A stretch of DNA of 64,000 bases from Phycisphaeraceae bacterium. GTDB taxonomy: Bacteria > Planctomycetota > Phycisphaerae > Phycisphaerales > UBA1924. The DNA is taken from contig JAHBXI010000005.1 of the NCBI GenBank assembly GCA_019636515.1, positions 1 to 64,000 on the forward strand, given 5' to 3'. Of the stretch, positions 27,903 through 37,822 are shown in pieces; the first letter of the stretch is position 1, and every line of letters starts with the position of its first letter. The position numbers and the translations under genes are program-made. The notes below the pieces were generated by a model that saw only the letters and a program-made list of their open reading frames with translations, did no database searches and was not told the DNA's origin.

Positions 27903-29492
27903 ATGCCCACCAGCCGCGCCGATCGTCCGGACCGATCCAACCACGACCGAGCCGCCCGCGCCGTTCGTTCTCTCGCGCCGGCGCTCTTCGCCGCTCTCTC
28001 GCTGGCCGTGACCGGGTGCTCTCCCTCTCGGCTGACCGGGGACCACGCCGCCGACCTCAAAAACCCGCAGATCCGTTCCGAGACCCGCGCCGAGGCCCTC
28101 ACCCTGTTCTGGGACCAGTCCGGCCAGACACCAGAGTCACGCCGACAGGCCCGGGCCCTGCTCAAGGACATGGTCTGGAGCCAGGAGACCCCCGGAGACC
28201 TGCGCATCCGCATCATGGAAAAACTCCTGGGCGACCCGGACCCGGAAAACCTCGCCGACTCCCGCGCGATGGCACGCCTGATGATCCCCAAGGAGCCCAG
28301 CCGGGCGATGCTCGTCTACCTCTGCTCGGTGGTCGGCGCCCGGGGTTGGGACGATTTCACGGGTCCGCTCATCCGAAGTTACGCTCGCCCGCTGCTCATG
28401 GTCCCCGACAAGGAGCGGTCCGAGCGCGGGGCGCTCTTGGCCCTCCACCCCGACCGATCCGTCGAGCGAACCGTCTACGAGGCCTTCGTCAGGCCGCCCT
28501 CCATGGATGAGATCCCGGGCATCAACACCACCGAGCGTCTGCGCACCGACGCCTGGGACCTGCTCGGTCGTCTCGACCCGTCCGGAACCATCCGTCAGCA
28601 GGCCCTGGCCGAGACCGCCGTACCGGCCGACGACACGATCCTCGCCGCCATCCAACGTGCCTCTCGCGAAGCCGGCGTCATCCCCATCTCGGGCTCCGAG
28701 ATCCCCTGGCTGGTCTCGCTTCTGTCCAGCGAAAAAACCAGGAACACCGCCTGGTGGTCGGAAGTCTCTTCGCTCTCGTCACGCCTGTCGGGCGAACAAC
28801 GCGCGGGGCTGTGCCTGCGTCATCTCGAGCCGCTGCGATGGGCCTCTCGGAACCGCCCGGCGTGGATCGACTCCACCCGCTCTTCACTGGCCGCCACGCT
28901 CGAGTCCCGGCTCAAGGACCGCCGCTCCCACCGAAGGGCCATCGACCAGACGTCCAACCGAAAGCCCGTCCGGCAGGATCTTGACACCTGGAGAGCCAGA
29001 CTCTCCTGGGGAGACCTGCTCGCCATCCTGGTCATCGACGAGGCCGTCTCCGATCCCGGCATCCGGTCAAATATCTTCCGGCACATGATCCTCGACCATC
29101 AGGACAAGCAGACCGAATACGGCGGGATCATCGAGGACGCCGCCCATGCCCCCCCCGACTCCGCGTGGGGCAAGGAGGCCGCCGCGTCAACCTCCGGCTG
29201 GCGGGCCAGGCTCTTCCCCCCCAGGACCTCACAGCGGTACTCCGACGAGCAATTCGTCGCCAGCGCCGACATGATGAACGCCGCCGACCTTTCCCTGGTC
29301 ATCTACCACTTCCACGCCCAGCGATTCCGAAACGAGGTTTACGCCGGTCCAAGCGACGGCGACCTCGAGTTCGCCACCTCCTCGGGTCGCTCGTGCATCG
29401 TCTTCACCTGCATCAGCGAAGAGACCCTCAACGTCGATTACTACCAGCCCGGAGGCGCGATCATCGATCTGGGCGACATCCGCAAGCCCTGA
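27903..29492 (+). CDS. lipoprotein of unknown function
   Basis: This 529-residue protein has a basic N-terminus, a hydrophobic stretch (LAPALFAALSLAV) and the lipobox VTGC at about 38-41, so it should be lipid-anchored. The rest is soluble, largely helical and rich in Arg/Trp, with no recognised domain. The C-terminal part (SLVIYHFHAQRFRNEVYAGP onward) looks like a compact beta-rich unit. The start is fixed by the -10 box just upstream and by the position of the signal peptide. It is followed 10 bases later by the flavoprotein gene, which may share its transcript. Confidence 0.75.
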   Translation: MPTSRADRPDRSNHDRAARAVRSLAPALFAALSLAVTGCSPSRLTGDHAADLKNPQIRSETRAEALTLFWDQSGQTPESRRQARALLKDMVWSQETPGDLRIRIMEKLLGDPDPENLADSRAMARLMIPKEPSRAMLVYLCSVVGARGWDDFTGPLIRSYARPLLMVPDKERSERGALLALHPDRSVERTVYEAFVRPPSMDEIPGINTTERLRTDAWDLLGRLDPSGTIRQQALAETAVPADDTILAAIQRASREAGVIPISGSEIPWLVSLLSSEKTRNTAWWSEVSSLSSRLSGEQRAGLCLRHLEPLRWASRNRPAWIDSTRSSLAATLESRLKDRRSHRRAIDQTSNRKPVRQDLDTWRARLSWGDLLAILVIDEAVSDPGIRSNIFRHMILDHQDKQTEYGGIIEDAAHAPPDSAWGKEAAASTSGWRARLFPPRTSQRYSDEQFVASADMMNAADLSLVIYHFHAQRFRNEVYAGPSDGDLEFATSSGRSCIVFTCISEETLNVDYYQPGGAIIDLGDIRKP

Positions 29493-29502
29493 ACAGACCG
29501 AG

Positions 29503-30912
29503 ATGATCCGGCAAGAGCGACCTGACAATCAGTGCCCGGCCGGACAGACCGACCCGCGCCCCCACATGCCCCACCTCGCGGACATCGCCGTCATCGGGGC
29601 CGGGGCCGCCGGGCTCATGGCCGCCATCCAGGCCGCCCAGGACGCCACCCCCAAGACCTCGATCATCCTGCTCGACGGCGCCAAGCGTCCGGGCGTGAAG
29701 ATCCTCGTCGCCGGGGGCGGACGCTGCAATGTCACCCACCACCACGTCGACGAATCCGCCTACAACGGCTCCTCCCGCCACGCCATCCGCAAGGTCCTCG
29801 GACGATTCGGCGTCGATCGCACCATCGCCTTCTTCGCCGACCTGGGCGTCCAACTCAAACGCGAGCAGACCGGCAAACTCTTCCCCGTCACCGACGATGC
29901 GAGAACCGTCCTGAACGCCCTGATCGGCCAGGCCGCCCGCGCCGGCGCCGAACTCATCCATCCCTGGCGCGTCGCCGGCGTCCATCGCGAGCACGGCGCC
30001 TTCATCATCGAGCGGCGCCGCCAGCCCGACGACCCCGTCCCCCGCGACCCGGCCGGTATACGCGACGCCGATCGCCTCCACGCCAGGGCCGTAATCCTCG
30101 CCACCGGAGGCATGGCCATGCCCCGCTCGGGGTCGGACGGGCACGGCTATTCGATCGCCCGAGCCCTGGGGCACTCGGTCACCGACCGCGTTTTTCCCGC
30201 GCTGGTGCCCCTGACACTTCCGCCGAGCCATTTCCTGTGCGCCCTGTCGGGGATCACCATCGACGCCGCCGTCGAACTGCGTTCCCAGGCGGGCCGCCCG
30301 CTCGCCAACTTCACCAACTCCACGCTCCTCACTCATTTCGGGCTTTCAGGACCGAGCGTTCTGGACATCAGCCGTCACTACCTGGCCACCAATCCGCATG
30401 GCCAAGAATCAGGCCCATCCGCCCCTGGCTCGCCTCTCACCATCAACTTCCTTCCCGGTCGCGCCACCGACGAACTCGACCGCACCCTCTCGGAACGGGG
30501 CCGATCCCCGAGCGCCCCCGTGCTCTGGAGAGCCTTCTCGGGCGATATCCCCGAGCGGCTCGCCAGGGCCGTGTGCGAACACGCCGGCGCGGACCCCTCG
30601 GCCTCGCTCTCGTCGCTCCCGCGAGAGGTGCGACGCCGAGCCGCCGCGACGTTCACCGGGCTGGAACTCCCGATCACCGGCGACCGTGGCTTTGCCCACG
30701 CGGAGGTCACGGCCGGGGGCGTCCCGCTCTCGGAGATCCGGCTCGAGACCATGGAAAGCCGTGTGTGCCCGGGGCTTTTCATCTGCGGTGAGATCGCCGA
30801 CGTGGATGGAAGGATCGGCGGCTTCAATTTTCAGTGGGCCTGGGCCTCCGGATACGTGGCCGGCCGTGCCGCGGCGGCCGCCGTGGCCGGGACCGGGATG
30901 CCCGGACAATGA
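29503..30912 (+). CDS. HI0933-family flavoprotein (BaiN/RdsA-like)
   Basis: This is an FAD-dependent oxidoreductase of about 450-470 residues. The N-terminal dinucleotide fold is IAVIGAGAAGLMAAIQAA, followed by the family motif KILVAGGGRCNVTHHH. A second Gly-rich segment AVILATGGMAMPRSGSDGHGY and the C-terminal GLFICGEIADVDGRIGGFNFQWAWASG complete the HI0933 pattern. The family reduces diverse substrates; the physiological one is unknown here. Two starts are possible: ATG at 29503, or ATG at 29566 three residues before the core. The gene follows the lipoprotein gene closely. Confidence 0.85.
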   Translation: MIRQERPDNQCPAGQTDPRPHMPHLADIAVIGAGAAGLMAAIQAAQDATPKTSIILLDGAKRPGVKILVAGGGRCNVTHHHVDESAYNGSSRHAIRKVLGRFGVDRTIAFFADLGVQLKREQTGKLFPVTDDARTVLNALIGQAARAGAELIHPWRVAGVHREHGAFIIERRRQPDDPVPRDPAGIRDADRLHARAVILATGGMAMPRSGSDGHGYSIARALGHSVTDRVFPALVPLTLPPSHFLCALSGITIDAAVELRSQAGRPLANFTNSTLLTHFGLSGPSVLDISRHYLATNPHGQESGPSAPGSPLTINFLPGRATDELDRTLSERGRSPSAPVLWRAFSGDIPERLARAVCEHAGADPSASLSSLPREVRRRAAATFTGLELPITGDRGFAHAEVTAGGVPLSEIRLETMESRVCPGLFICGEIADVDGRIGGFNFQWAWASGYVAGRAAAAAVAGTGMPGQ

Positions 30913-30974
30913 AATCGCCGCCCGAGACGAGCCGCGCCGAGGGAAGACCCGATCACCCCGGCAGGTTCATCCGG

Positions 30975-30980
30975 TAGGAT
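30975..30980 (+). promoter_or_regulatory. -10 box TAGGAT, predicted leaderless promoter
   Basis: TAGGAT ends six bases before the ATG at 30987; no Shine-Dalgarno is seen. Confidence 0.5.
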
Positions 30981-30986
30981 GATGGC

Positions 30987-31826
30987 ATGGGATCAAGTCG
31001 CTTCGAGGAAGGCGGCGATCGGGGCGGAGCCGATCGGGCTTCTCAAACCGCCATGATCTACGGATCGTCGGCGCTGCGGGAGATCGACCGCCTGGCCGTT
31101 GAGCGGTACGGGATCCCGACGTGTCTGCTGATGGAGAACGCGGCCGGCGCCCTGGCTCGCGAGGTGGTCCGTCGGCGGGCGGGCAGGGGTTCATCACGTG
31201 TCGTCGCGCTGTGCGGGCCGGGCAACAACGGCGGGGACGGACTCGCGGCGGCGAGGCATCTTCACAACGCGGGCCTTGAGGTCGTCATCCTCACAACGCC
31301 CGGGTCATCGCAAAGCGACGACGCCCGCCTGCACCTGCACGTGGCGATCGCGATGGGTCTTGAGATACACCAGGTCGGCGACGACGGCACGATCGACGGG
31401 GCGGCGATCGATGATCGCGTGGGCGTGGCTGGTGCCGTGGTCGATGCGCTGCTGGGAACGGGCCTGGACCGACTCCCAACCGGGGCGGTCGCCGGCATGA
31501 TTGAGTGGTGCCACCGCGCGCGGTCGCGTGGCGCGGTGGTGGTGTCGGCGGACATTCCCTCCGGCCTGGACGCCGACAGCGGCCGGGCGCCTGGTGCGTG
31601 CGTACGGGCGGATGCGACGGTCACGTTCGTGGGTCTCAAGCGGGGATTCCTGAGCCTGGAAGCCCAGCCGCTGATCGGGGAGGTCGTGGTCGCGGACATC
31701 GGCGTCCCCCGCGAACTGGCCGATTCGCTCGGCGAGGTCGGTCGCTTCACGAGCCATCCCGGCGTGAGCGAGGCCGATCCTCCTCGATCGACGGATCACG
31801 CGCGACGTCCGGGCGAGGTTGATTGA
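30987..31826 (+). CDS. nnrE: NAD(P)H-hydrate epimerase
   Basis: This YjeF N-terminal-type enzyme (279 residues) interconverts the R and S forms of damaged, hydrated NAD(P)H so that a dehydratase can repair them. Motifs are LLMENAAGALAREVV, ALCGPGNNGGDGLAAARHL, VVDALLGTGLDR and VVVSADIPSGLDADSG with the catalytic Asp. The ADP-dependent dehydratase half (NnrD), often fused, is absent. A 22-residue N-terminal extension precedes the domain; M23 is an alternative start. It lies upstream of the nuclease-family gene. Confidence 0.88.
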   Translation: MGSSRFEEGGDRGGADRASQTAMIYGSSALREIDRLAVERYGIPTCLLMENAAGALAREVVRRRAGRGSSRVVALCGPGNNGGDGLAAARHLHNAGLEVVILTTPGSSQSDDARLHLHVAIAMGLEIHQVGDDGTIDGAAIDDRVGVAGAVVDALLGTGLDRLPTGAVAGMIEWCHRARSRGAVVVSADIPSGLDADSGRAPGACVRADATVTFVGLKRGFLSLEAQPLIGEVVVADIGVPRELADSLGEVGRFTSHPGVSEADPPRSTDHARRPGEVD

Positions 31827-31987
31827 CCGTGGAGAGGCGCCGAATCCGGAGCGATCAGGGTCGCACCCGGACCACGCCGGGTCCGCATCGGGGGCGCATC
31901 CGGGGCTCGCGGGCGTTCGCGTCGGTTCGTGACACGGCGCGTTTGACCCGCGGCGGCGGCCGGCGCACGATTGGACAGGAGCGTCCC

Positions 31988-32434
31988 ATGGTCGTTCGCA
32001 TGGAATTGTCGCGGATCCTGATCCGTGAACTCAACGATTACCAGATCATCGAGTTGCGGGAAGCGGCCCCGCCAGACGCCGCGCCGGGAAACGGCGACTG
32101 GGTCCCCCGGACGTTCCCGATCGTCATCGGCCTTCCCGAGGCGCAGGCGATCGAGCGCCGGTTGAAGGGGAGCACGGTCAAGCGCCCCCAGACGCACGAC
32201 CTGCTGGCCAACGTGATCTCGGAACTCGGGGGGACGCTGGAATCCATCACGATCAGCGACCTCCAGGAGCACACGTTCTTCGCGACGCTCGACGTGATGC
32301 ACGGGGGGGAGATGCGACGGATCGACGCGCGGCCGAGCGACGCGATCGCGATCGGCATCGCCGAGGGCGTCCCGATCTACGTGGCCGAGCACGTGCTGGC
32401 ATCGGCCGCGCAGGACGACGAGGAAACCCCCTGA
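31988..32434 (+). CDS. bifunctional nuclease family protein (DUF151)
   Basis: This 148-residue protein has the BFN/DUF151 pattern: FPIVIGLPEAQAIERRL, TVKRPQTHDLLANVI, ISDLQEHTFFATL and the end RPSDAIAIGIAEGVPIYVAEHVL. Some members have DNase and RNase activity; others are regulatory. The ATG at 31988 has AGGAG seven bases upstream and gives the normal length. Longer open sequence before it is unrelated. truD starts two bases after its stop, so translation is likely coupled. Confidence 0.88.
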   Translation: MVVRMELSRILIRELNDYQIIELREAAPPDAAPGNGDWVPRTFPIVIGLPEAQAIERRLKGSTVKRPQTHDLLANVISELGGTLESITISDLQEHTFFATLDVMHGGEMRRIDARPSDAIAIGIAEGVPIYVAEHVLASAAQDDEETP

Positions 32435-32436
32435 GC

Positions 32437-33762
32437 ATGGTCGATCCACGCCGTCCGGAAGGCCGCGCCGGGCCGGGAGTCCCCGACGCCGGGACACACG
32501 TCTCTCCGCCGCGGTACCTGACGCGGGACATCCCCGGGATCGGCGGAGTGATCAAGCAGCGGCCGGAGGATTTTTTCGTCGAGGAAATCCCGCTGTACAC
32601 GCCTCGCGGGGAAGGCGAGCACGTGTACCTCTTCATCGAGAAGAGGGGTGTTTCCACGCTCGACATGATCGACGTGGTGGCCAGGCACTTTGGTGTTTCT
32701 CGCCGGGCGGTCGGCTACGCGGGCCTGAAGGACAAGCACGCGGTGACTCGGCAGGTGGTGTCGGTGCATGTGCCGGGCAAGTCGGCGGCGGATTTCCCTG
32801 AACTGATCCACGAACGGTTCACGGTGCTGTGGGCCGATCAGCACGTGAACAAGTTGAGGCGTGGACACCTGTCGGGGAACCGGTTTTCGATCCGGATCCG
32901 GGGCGTGGATCCGGCCTCGGCGATCGCGGCGGCCAGGACACTCGCGCGGCTGGCGGGGACGGGCGTTCCCAATCGCTTTGGAGAGCAGCGATTCGGGCAA
33001 TTCCAGATCAACCACCTGATCGGCCGGGCGCTGGTGCTGGGGGACGACAAGTCGGCCCTGGACCTGATGCTCGGCCCTCACCCGTCGCACCCGGACTCAC
33101 AGGCCCAGGCCAGGCGTGCGTACGCCGAGGGACGCTTGGCGGACGCGCTGCACATGATGCCCCGCTCGCTGGGAACCGAACGCGAGGCGCTGCGCCTGCT
33201 GGTGAGAGGGGCGGATGCCCGCCGGGCGTCGATGGGCATGCGAGAGGAGGCTCGCGGGTTCTTCCTCAGCGCGATGCAGTCCGCGGTCTTCAATGCGGTT
33301 CTGGACGGTCGCGTGTCGGACGAGACGTTCGATCGACTGGTCGAGGGCGACCTGGCCTTTGTACATGGTTCGCGCGCGGTGTTCCCCGCGGATCGCGGCG
33401 TGATCGAAGATCCGGCGACGCCCGATCGACTGCGGCGGATCGAGATCAGCCCCACCGGCCCCATGTGGGCCGAAGGAATGCCGACGGCGTCCGGGTCGGT
33501 CCACGAAGCGGAAGTCGCCGCGCTCGCCGGGCTTGGCCTCACGCCGGAGAACCTGGAGGCGTTCTCTCGCCGAGAGGGCCGTGGACTGGAAGGGGATCGG
33601 CGTCCTCTTCGCATCCCGCTGATCGACCCCGACGCCGAGGGCGGGGCCGACGAGCACGGCCCGTATGTCCGCGTATCGTTCGAGTTGCCCAGGGGTTCAT
33701 TCGCAACGGTGGTGCTGCGCGAGATTATGAAGCCACGGACCGATCCGGACGCTTCGCCGTGA
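32437..33762 (+). CDS. truD: tRNA pseudouridine(13) synthase
   Basis: TruD (441 residues) converts U13 of tRNA-Glu and related RNAs to pseudouridine. The catalytic Asp lies in VGYAGLKDKHAVTRQ. Other family segments are IKQRPEDFFVEEIP near the N-terminus, GHLSGNRFSIRI and VPNRFGEQRFG, followed by the TRUD insertion domain. The final part (FELPRGSFATVVLREIMK) is the usual closing strand and helix. Only two bases separate it from the preceding nuclease-family gene. Confidence 0.95.
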   Translation: MVDPRRPEGRAGPGVPDAGTHVSPPRYLTRDIPGIGGVIKQRPEDFFVEEIPLYTPRGEGEHVYLFIEKRGVSTLDMIDVVARHFGVSRRAVGYAGLKDKHAVTRQVVSVHVPGKSAADFPELIHERFTVLWADQHVNKLRRGHLSGNRFSIRIRGVDPASAIAAARTLARLAGTGVPNRFGEQRFGQFQINHLIGRALVLGDDKSALDLMLGPHPSHPDSQAQARRAYAEGRLADALHMMPRSLGTEREALRLLVRGADARRASMGMREEARGFFLSAMQSAVFNAVLDGRVSDETFDRLVEGDLAFVHGSRAVFPADRGVIEDPATPDRLRRIEISPTGPMWAEGMPTASGSVHEAEVAALAGLGLTPENLEAFSRREGRGLEGDRRPLRIPLIDPDAEGGADEHGPYVRVSFELPRGSFATVVLREIMKPRTDPDASP

Positions 33763-33863
33763 GGCGCCGGCGCACGGCAAGGCGCCGGTGAAACAAGCAC
33801 GTGCGTTTTCCAAGTCACCCCACGAGGCGTCCATCCGAGCACCCGCTCTTTCCATAGATCCTC

Positions 33864-34478
33864 ATGCCAAGCGAATCCGACATGGCCCGGCGGCTCGAGA
33901 TCGAGAAAAACAACCTCCATTTCTGGAGGCGTAGCGACATGCCCTTGATGTGGGTCATGCGCCATCCCCAAGGCTGGAATCACGACGACTGGCTCGGCCT
34001 GCTTGACGAACTGAAGAAAACCAGGCACTGGCCGATGAACGAGGCCGAGATCGGTCGAACGATCGAGTCTCTGCGGCGTTTCGAGGTGGCCTCCAACGCC
34101 TCGCCGGCGGTGCTGTACGCCCGCCTCAGGAAGAATCTCGACAGTTGGTGGTACGGGTGGCATTCCGAGTCGTGGGATGACCAGGCCATGACCGCGGAAC
34201 TGACGACCCGCGACTACATCGAAGACTCCGATTCCTGGAAGGACCTGGGGGAACTGCTCGCCAAGGCGGCCTGGCACATCTTTGTCCGGCACGGCCACTC
34301 CTCACGGCGGCGTCATTCCATGACGGATCGCAGGGTGACCATTCGATGCACGATCCAGGTGGCTGCCAATCCCACGAGGGTGGTGCTCAAGTTCATGGAA
34401 GCAAACGAGATAAAATGGCAAGCCACCAAGAAAAAAGTGGCAACGTCGCTCCTGCCCGACATCCTCGATTTATGCTGA
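33864..34478 (+). CDS. hypothetical protein, 204 residues
   Basis: No family was recognised. The protein is soluble, rich in Trp (NLHFWRRSDMPLMWVM, LDSWWYGWHSESWDD) and basic near the C-terminus (WQATKKKVATSLLPDIL). The third-base GC bias is weaker than in its neighbours, especially after residue 120. This could mean recent acquisition or a poorly constrained gene. A TAGATC hexamer lies just upstream of the ATG at 33864, and no Shine-Dalgarno is visible. Confidence 0.5.
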   Translation: MPSESDMARRLEIEKNNLHFWRRSDMPLMWVMRHPQGWNHDDWLGLLDELKKTRHWPMNEAEIGRTIESLRRFEVASNASPAVLYARLRKNLDSWWYGWHSESWDDQAMTAELTTRDYIEDSDSWKDLGELLAKAAWHIFVRHGHSSRRRHSMTDRRVTIRCTIQVAANPTRVVLKFMEANEIKWQATKKKVATSLLPDILDLC

Positions 34479-34592
34479 TGGGACGATCCGAATTCAAGGG
34501 ACCGTCGATCCGATGGCCCTGTCACAAACGGGGATAGCGTGCCTCGGAACCCGAACACGACCCTGTCCGGGGATCCTTGCGCGTTCGGCGTC

Positions 34593-34598
34593 TAGACT
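34593..34598 (+). promoter_or_regulatory. -10 box TAGACT before the crotonase gene
   Basis: TAGACT ends nine bases before the ATG at 34608, again without a Shine-Dalgarno. The message would be leaderless or have a leader of two to three bases. Confidence 0.5.
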
Positions 34599-34607
34599 TT
34601 CCCAGGC

Positions 34608-35564
34608 ATGTCCACCGCCGCCCCGACACCCCACGGATCACCTCCCGGCGCCGCCGAGCCGTTTGGCGTACGCGTCGAATCCGATGGCGGCCTTGCCGGG
34701 ATCGGCGTCCTGACACTGGACCAGCCGGGCAAGCCGGTGGTGGTGCTGGACCTTCCCCTTATCCAGCGTCTTGAGGCCACCCTGACCGCCTTGCCCTCGG
34801 GCCTTCGCGGGCTGGTTCTGGCCTCGGCTTCGCCGCGGGCGTTTGTCGCGGGGGCCGATCTCAAGACCATCAGCGAGTGGGATGACGACCAGTTGCACCG
34901 GTACCTGGAGTACGGTTCGCGGGTATTCGGAATGCTCGGCCAGTTGCCGTTTCCAACGGCGGCGGCGATCAACGGGGCGGTCCTGGGCGGCGGGCTGGAA
35001 CTGGCGATGCACTGCGACGGATTGGTGGCCTCTCCGCCCGCGGAGAAGGACGGGCAACCGGGAAGGCCCTATCCGGTCGGGCTTCCGGAGGCGGGACTTT
35101 CGATCTGCCCCGGGTGGGGTGGGACGAACCTGCTGCCGGCCCGCATGGAGCCGGGGCGGGCGATCGCGATGACGGCGACGGGCACGACGATGTCGTTTGA
35201 CCAGGCTCGCGGGGCGGGGCTGTTCGACGCGGTGGCCAGCGGCCCGGGGGACTTGGTTTCGTGCGCCGGGCGCTGGATCACCGAGCGTTCATCGTCTCGC
35301 GTGGAGCGAGACGGCCGACCGCCGCGATGGATCGGCCGTCCGGCCTGTCTCGCGTCGGTTTCCGAGGCGCTGGATCGCATCCGGGGAGAGACGACGTTGA
35401 GCGCGGAATCCTCGGCGGTCTTTGAAGCGGTGGAGGCGGGCCTGACGCGCGGGTGGACCGCCGCGCTGGAGGTCGAGCGTCATCACCTTGTCCGGCTTCG
35501 TCACCTGCCCGCGGCCCGTTCGGCGCTGGCGGCGTTCTTCGCAAGATCTTCCGGCCGGTCCTGA
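34608..35564 (+). CDS. enoyl-CoA hydratase/isomerase (crotonase) family protein
   Basis: This 318-residue crotonase-fold protein keeps both catalytic glutamates of enoyl-CoA hydratase: the one in VLGGGLELAMHCD and the one in LPEAGLSICPGWGGT. The oxyanion-hole region is RAFVAGADLKTI. It probably hydrates or isomerises acyl-CoA esters in fatty acid breakdown, which fits the acyl-CoA dehydrogenase gene 49 bases downstream. The sequence after ~245 is diverged and may form a small C-terminal domain. A fused hydroxyacyl-CoA dehydrogenase domain is absent. Confidence 0.8.
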   Translation: MSTAAPTPHGSPPGAAEPFGVRVESDGGLAGIGVLTLDQPGKPVVVLDLPLIQRLEATLTALPSGLRGLVLASASPRAFVAGADLKTISEWDDDQLHRYLEYGSRVFGMLGQLPFPTAAAINGAVLGGGLELAMHCDGLVASPPAEKDGQPGRPYPVGLPEAGLSICPGWGGTNLLPARMEPGRAIAMTATGTTMSFDQARGAGLFDAVASGPGDLVSCAGRWITERSSSRVERDGRPPRWIGRPACLASVSEALDRIRGETTLSAESSAVFEAVEAGLTRGWTAALEVERHHLVRLRHLPAARSALAAFFARSSGRS

Positions 35565-35613
35565 CGGCCGTGCGCAACGGTTTGATACGTCCCGCATTGA
35601 TGAGGTGTTTCCC

Positions 35614-37602
35614 ATGGCCGACCTGAAGTCCCTGAAAGGAATCTCCGCCGCCGACAAGAAACTGCTCGAGCAGGCGGAGGAGTGGCTCGGTTCCGAGCCG
35701 ACCAAACTCGGCCCGGTCAAGAACCTGTTCTGGGGAAACATCAAGGAGGAGTTCTACTTCCCGTATCCGGAGCAGGACCCGCGGGAGCAGGCCGAGTGCG
35801 ACCAGTTGCTGGCGAGGCTGGACGAGTACCTTCGGCAGGAGCATCCCTCGATCCAGATCGACCAAGAGCAGGAGATCCCCCGGTGGGTGGTGGACCGGCT
35901 GTTTGAGATCGGGGTTCTGGGGATGACGATCTCGAAGGAGCACGGCGGTCTTGGGATGGGGATCACCAGTTACAACCGCGTGCTGGAGCGGATCGGGATG
36001 TACTGCGGATCGACGGCGGTGATGGTTTCGGCGCACCAGTCGATCGGCTGCAAGGCGGTGATGCTCTTTGGGAATGATGAGCAGAAGAAAAAGTGGCTTC
36101 CGCACCTGGCGAAGGACTGGCTGAGCGCGTTCTGCCTGTCGGAGCCGAACGTGGGGTGCGACGCGGGTGGATCGGAGACGTATTTCGAGCGTGACGGCGA
36201 CGACTACGTGATCCACGGCGAGAAGAAGTGGGCGACGTCGGGCGCGTTGTCGGGCCTGTTCACGGTGATGGCCAGGGAGAGGACGCCGGACGGGAACGGG
36301 AAGATCTCGGCGCTGGTCGTTCATCCGTGGATGGAGGGGGTTGACATTTTCCAGAAGAACCGGAGCAAGTGCGGGATCCGGGGGACGTGGCAGGCGAGGA
36401 TCCGCTTCCATGGGGTGCGGGTTCCCAGGAGCCACCTCCTGGGGAAGGAGGGGCGTGGGCTTCAGATGGCGCTGTCGTGCCTGAACTACGGCCGGTGTAC
36501 GCTGTCGGCGGGGATGCTCGGGGGAGCCCGGCGCGTGCGGGACCAGGCGACCAAGTGGGCGATGACGCGGTACCAGTTCCAGGCGCCGCTGGCGAAGCAG
36601 GAACTGGTGCGCCAGCGGATCGCCCGCATGGCCGCGCTGGATTACGCGATGGACGCGGTGCTGTACCTGACGACGGGGATGCTCGACCGCCACGACGAGG
36701 ACATCCAGGTCGAGACGGCGATCTGCAAGGTCTTCTGCTCGGAGATGGGGTGGCGGGTCGTCAACGACGGCGTCCAGATCATGGGCGGCGAGTCCTACAT
36801 GACGGAGAACGAGGTCGAGCGGGTGTTCCGTGATTCACGGATCAACCTGATCGTGGAGGGCGCCAACGAGGTGATGCAGTCGTACGTCTTCGGGTACGGC
36901 GGCAAGCAGTTGGCCGAGCAGATGCTGGGGGTCAAGCAGGCGCTGCTGAAGGACCCCGACGAGCCGCTCGGGTCGTTTGTCGCCAAGGCGATACGCAACT
37001 CGCTGAATCCGCGGATCATGCGTCTGGCGATCCCGCTTGGCCTGGAGGTGTTCCTGGGGATCCGCCGCCGGATGCCCGGCGTGACCAGGTGCCTTCCGGA
37101 CCTTCGCCCGCAGGCCGACCGGATCGGCCGTCTGGTGCGAGAACTGACGTACCAGTTCAAGATCATGTCGTACAAGTGGGACGTGAAACTGCTCGAGAGG
37201 CAGGCGGTGCAGGCCCGGCTGGCGGACGCGGCGATGTGGCTCCACGCGTGGGGATGCACGCTGAGCAAACTCGACATGGACATGCGCCACCACCGCGGGA
37301 ACGGTTCGGCGGACGCGGAGTACCAGCGCGACAAGGCGGCGGCGTTCCATTTCTTCGACCTGGCCGAGTGCGCGGTCCACGAGTGCTTCCGTGGCCTGTA
37401 CGAGAACGCCGACGAGTCGATGCTCACGGCGGCCGAGGCGGCCCTCACCCACACCGAGTCGATGCCGCCGGACCTTTTCATTATCCCCGAGCGCACCCCC
37501 ACGCCGCTGCGCGGCAAGGGAAGGCTGCCACGCCAGGACGGGATCCGGCAATTCCCCGGAGATGGCGTCCCGGCGGTGGCAAGGCCGCCGGAAATGGTCT
37601 GA
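35614..37602 (+). CDS. acyl-CoA dehydrogenase, long form
   Basis: This FAD enzyme (662 residues) catalyses the first step of beta-oxidation. Core features are LGMTISKEHGGLGMG, FCLSEPNVGCDAGGSET, the FAD-binding KKWATSGA, YQFQAPLAKQELV and QIMGGESYMTENEVERVFRDSR. The likely catalytic base is the Glu in NLIVEGANEVMQ. It is far longer than short-chain enzymes (~380 residues), with an N-terminal extension of ~70 residues and a C-terminal helical domain of ~150, as in very-long-chain types. The ATG at 35614 has GAGGTG upstream. It follows the crotonase gene and probably shares its pathway. Confidence 0.9.
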   Translation: MADLKSLKGISAADKKLLEQAEEWLGSEPTKLGPVKNLFWGNIKEEFYFPYPEQDPREQAECDQLLARLDEYLRQEHPSIQIDQEQEIPRWVVDRLFEIGVLGMTISKEHGGLGMGITSYNRVLERIGMYCGSTAVMVSAHQSIGCKAVMLFGNDEQKKKWLPHLAKDWLSAFCLSEPNVGCDAGGSETYFERDGDDYVIHGEKKWATSGALSGLFTVMARERTPDGNGKISALVVHPWMEGVDIFQKNRSKCGIRGTWQARIRFHGVRVPRSHLLGKEGRGLQMALSCLNYGRCTLSAGMLGGARRVRDQATKWAMTRYQFQAPLAKQELVRQRIARMAALDYAMDAVLYLTTGMLDRHDEDIQVETAICKVFCSEMGWRVVNDGVQIMGGESYMTENEVERVFRDSRINLIVEGANEVMQSYVFGYGGKQLAEQMLGVKQALLKDPDEPLGSFVAKAIRNSLNPRIMRLAIPLGLEVFLGIRRRMPGVTRCLPDLRPQADRIGRLVRELTYQFKIMSYKWDVKLLERQAVQARLADAAMWLHAWGCTLSKLDMDMRHHRGNGSADAEYQRDKAAAFHFFDLAECAVHECFRGLYENADESMLTAAEAALTHTESMPPDLFIIPERTPTPLRGKGRLPRQDGIRQFPGDGVPAVARPPEMV

Positions 37603-37822
37603 GGCTCGTTCCCGAACCGAGGGTACATCCTCGCCTGGCATCCAGACATGGACCGGGTGGCCGCGGCACGCCAGGTCATCTTCGGGTGTGTTCCCCATTG
37701 CGGGCCGCGCCTGCAATCTCGAAGATCCTGTGGCTCCGGCGTCGCGCCTCTTGCGAATCGGGCGGCGTATCTTTCCGCCGGCCGGCCCGGATCCGGGTCG
37801 AGTCGGCGTGGAGGGAATGTGA

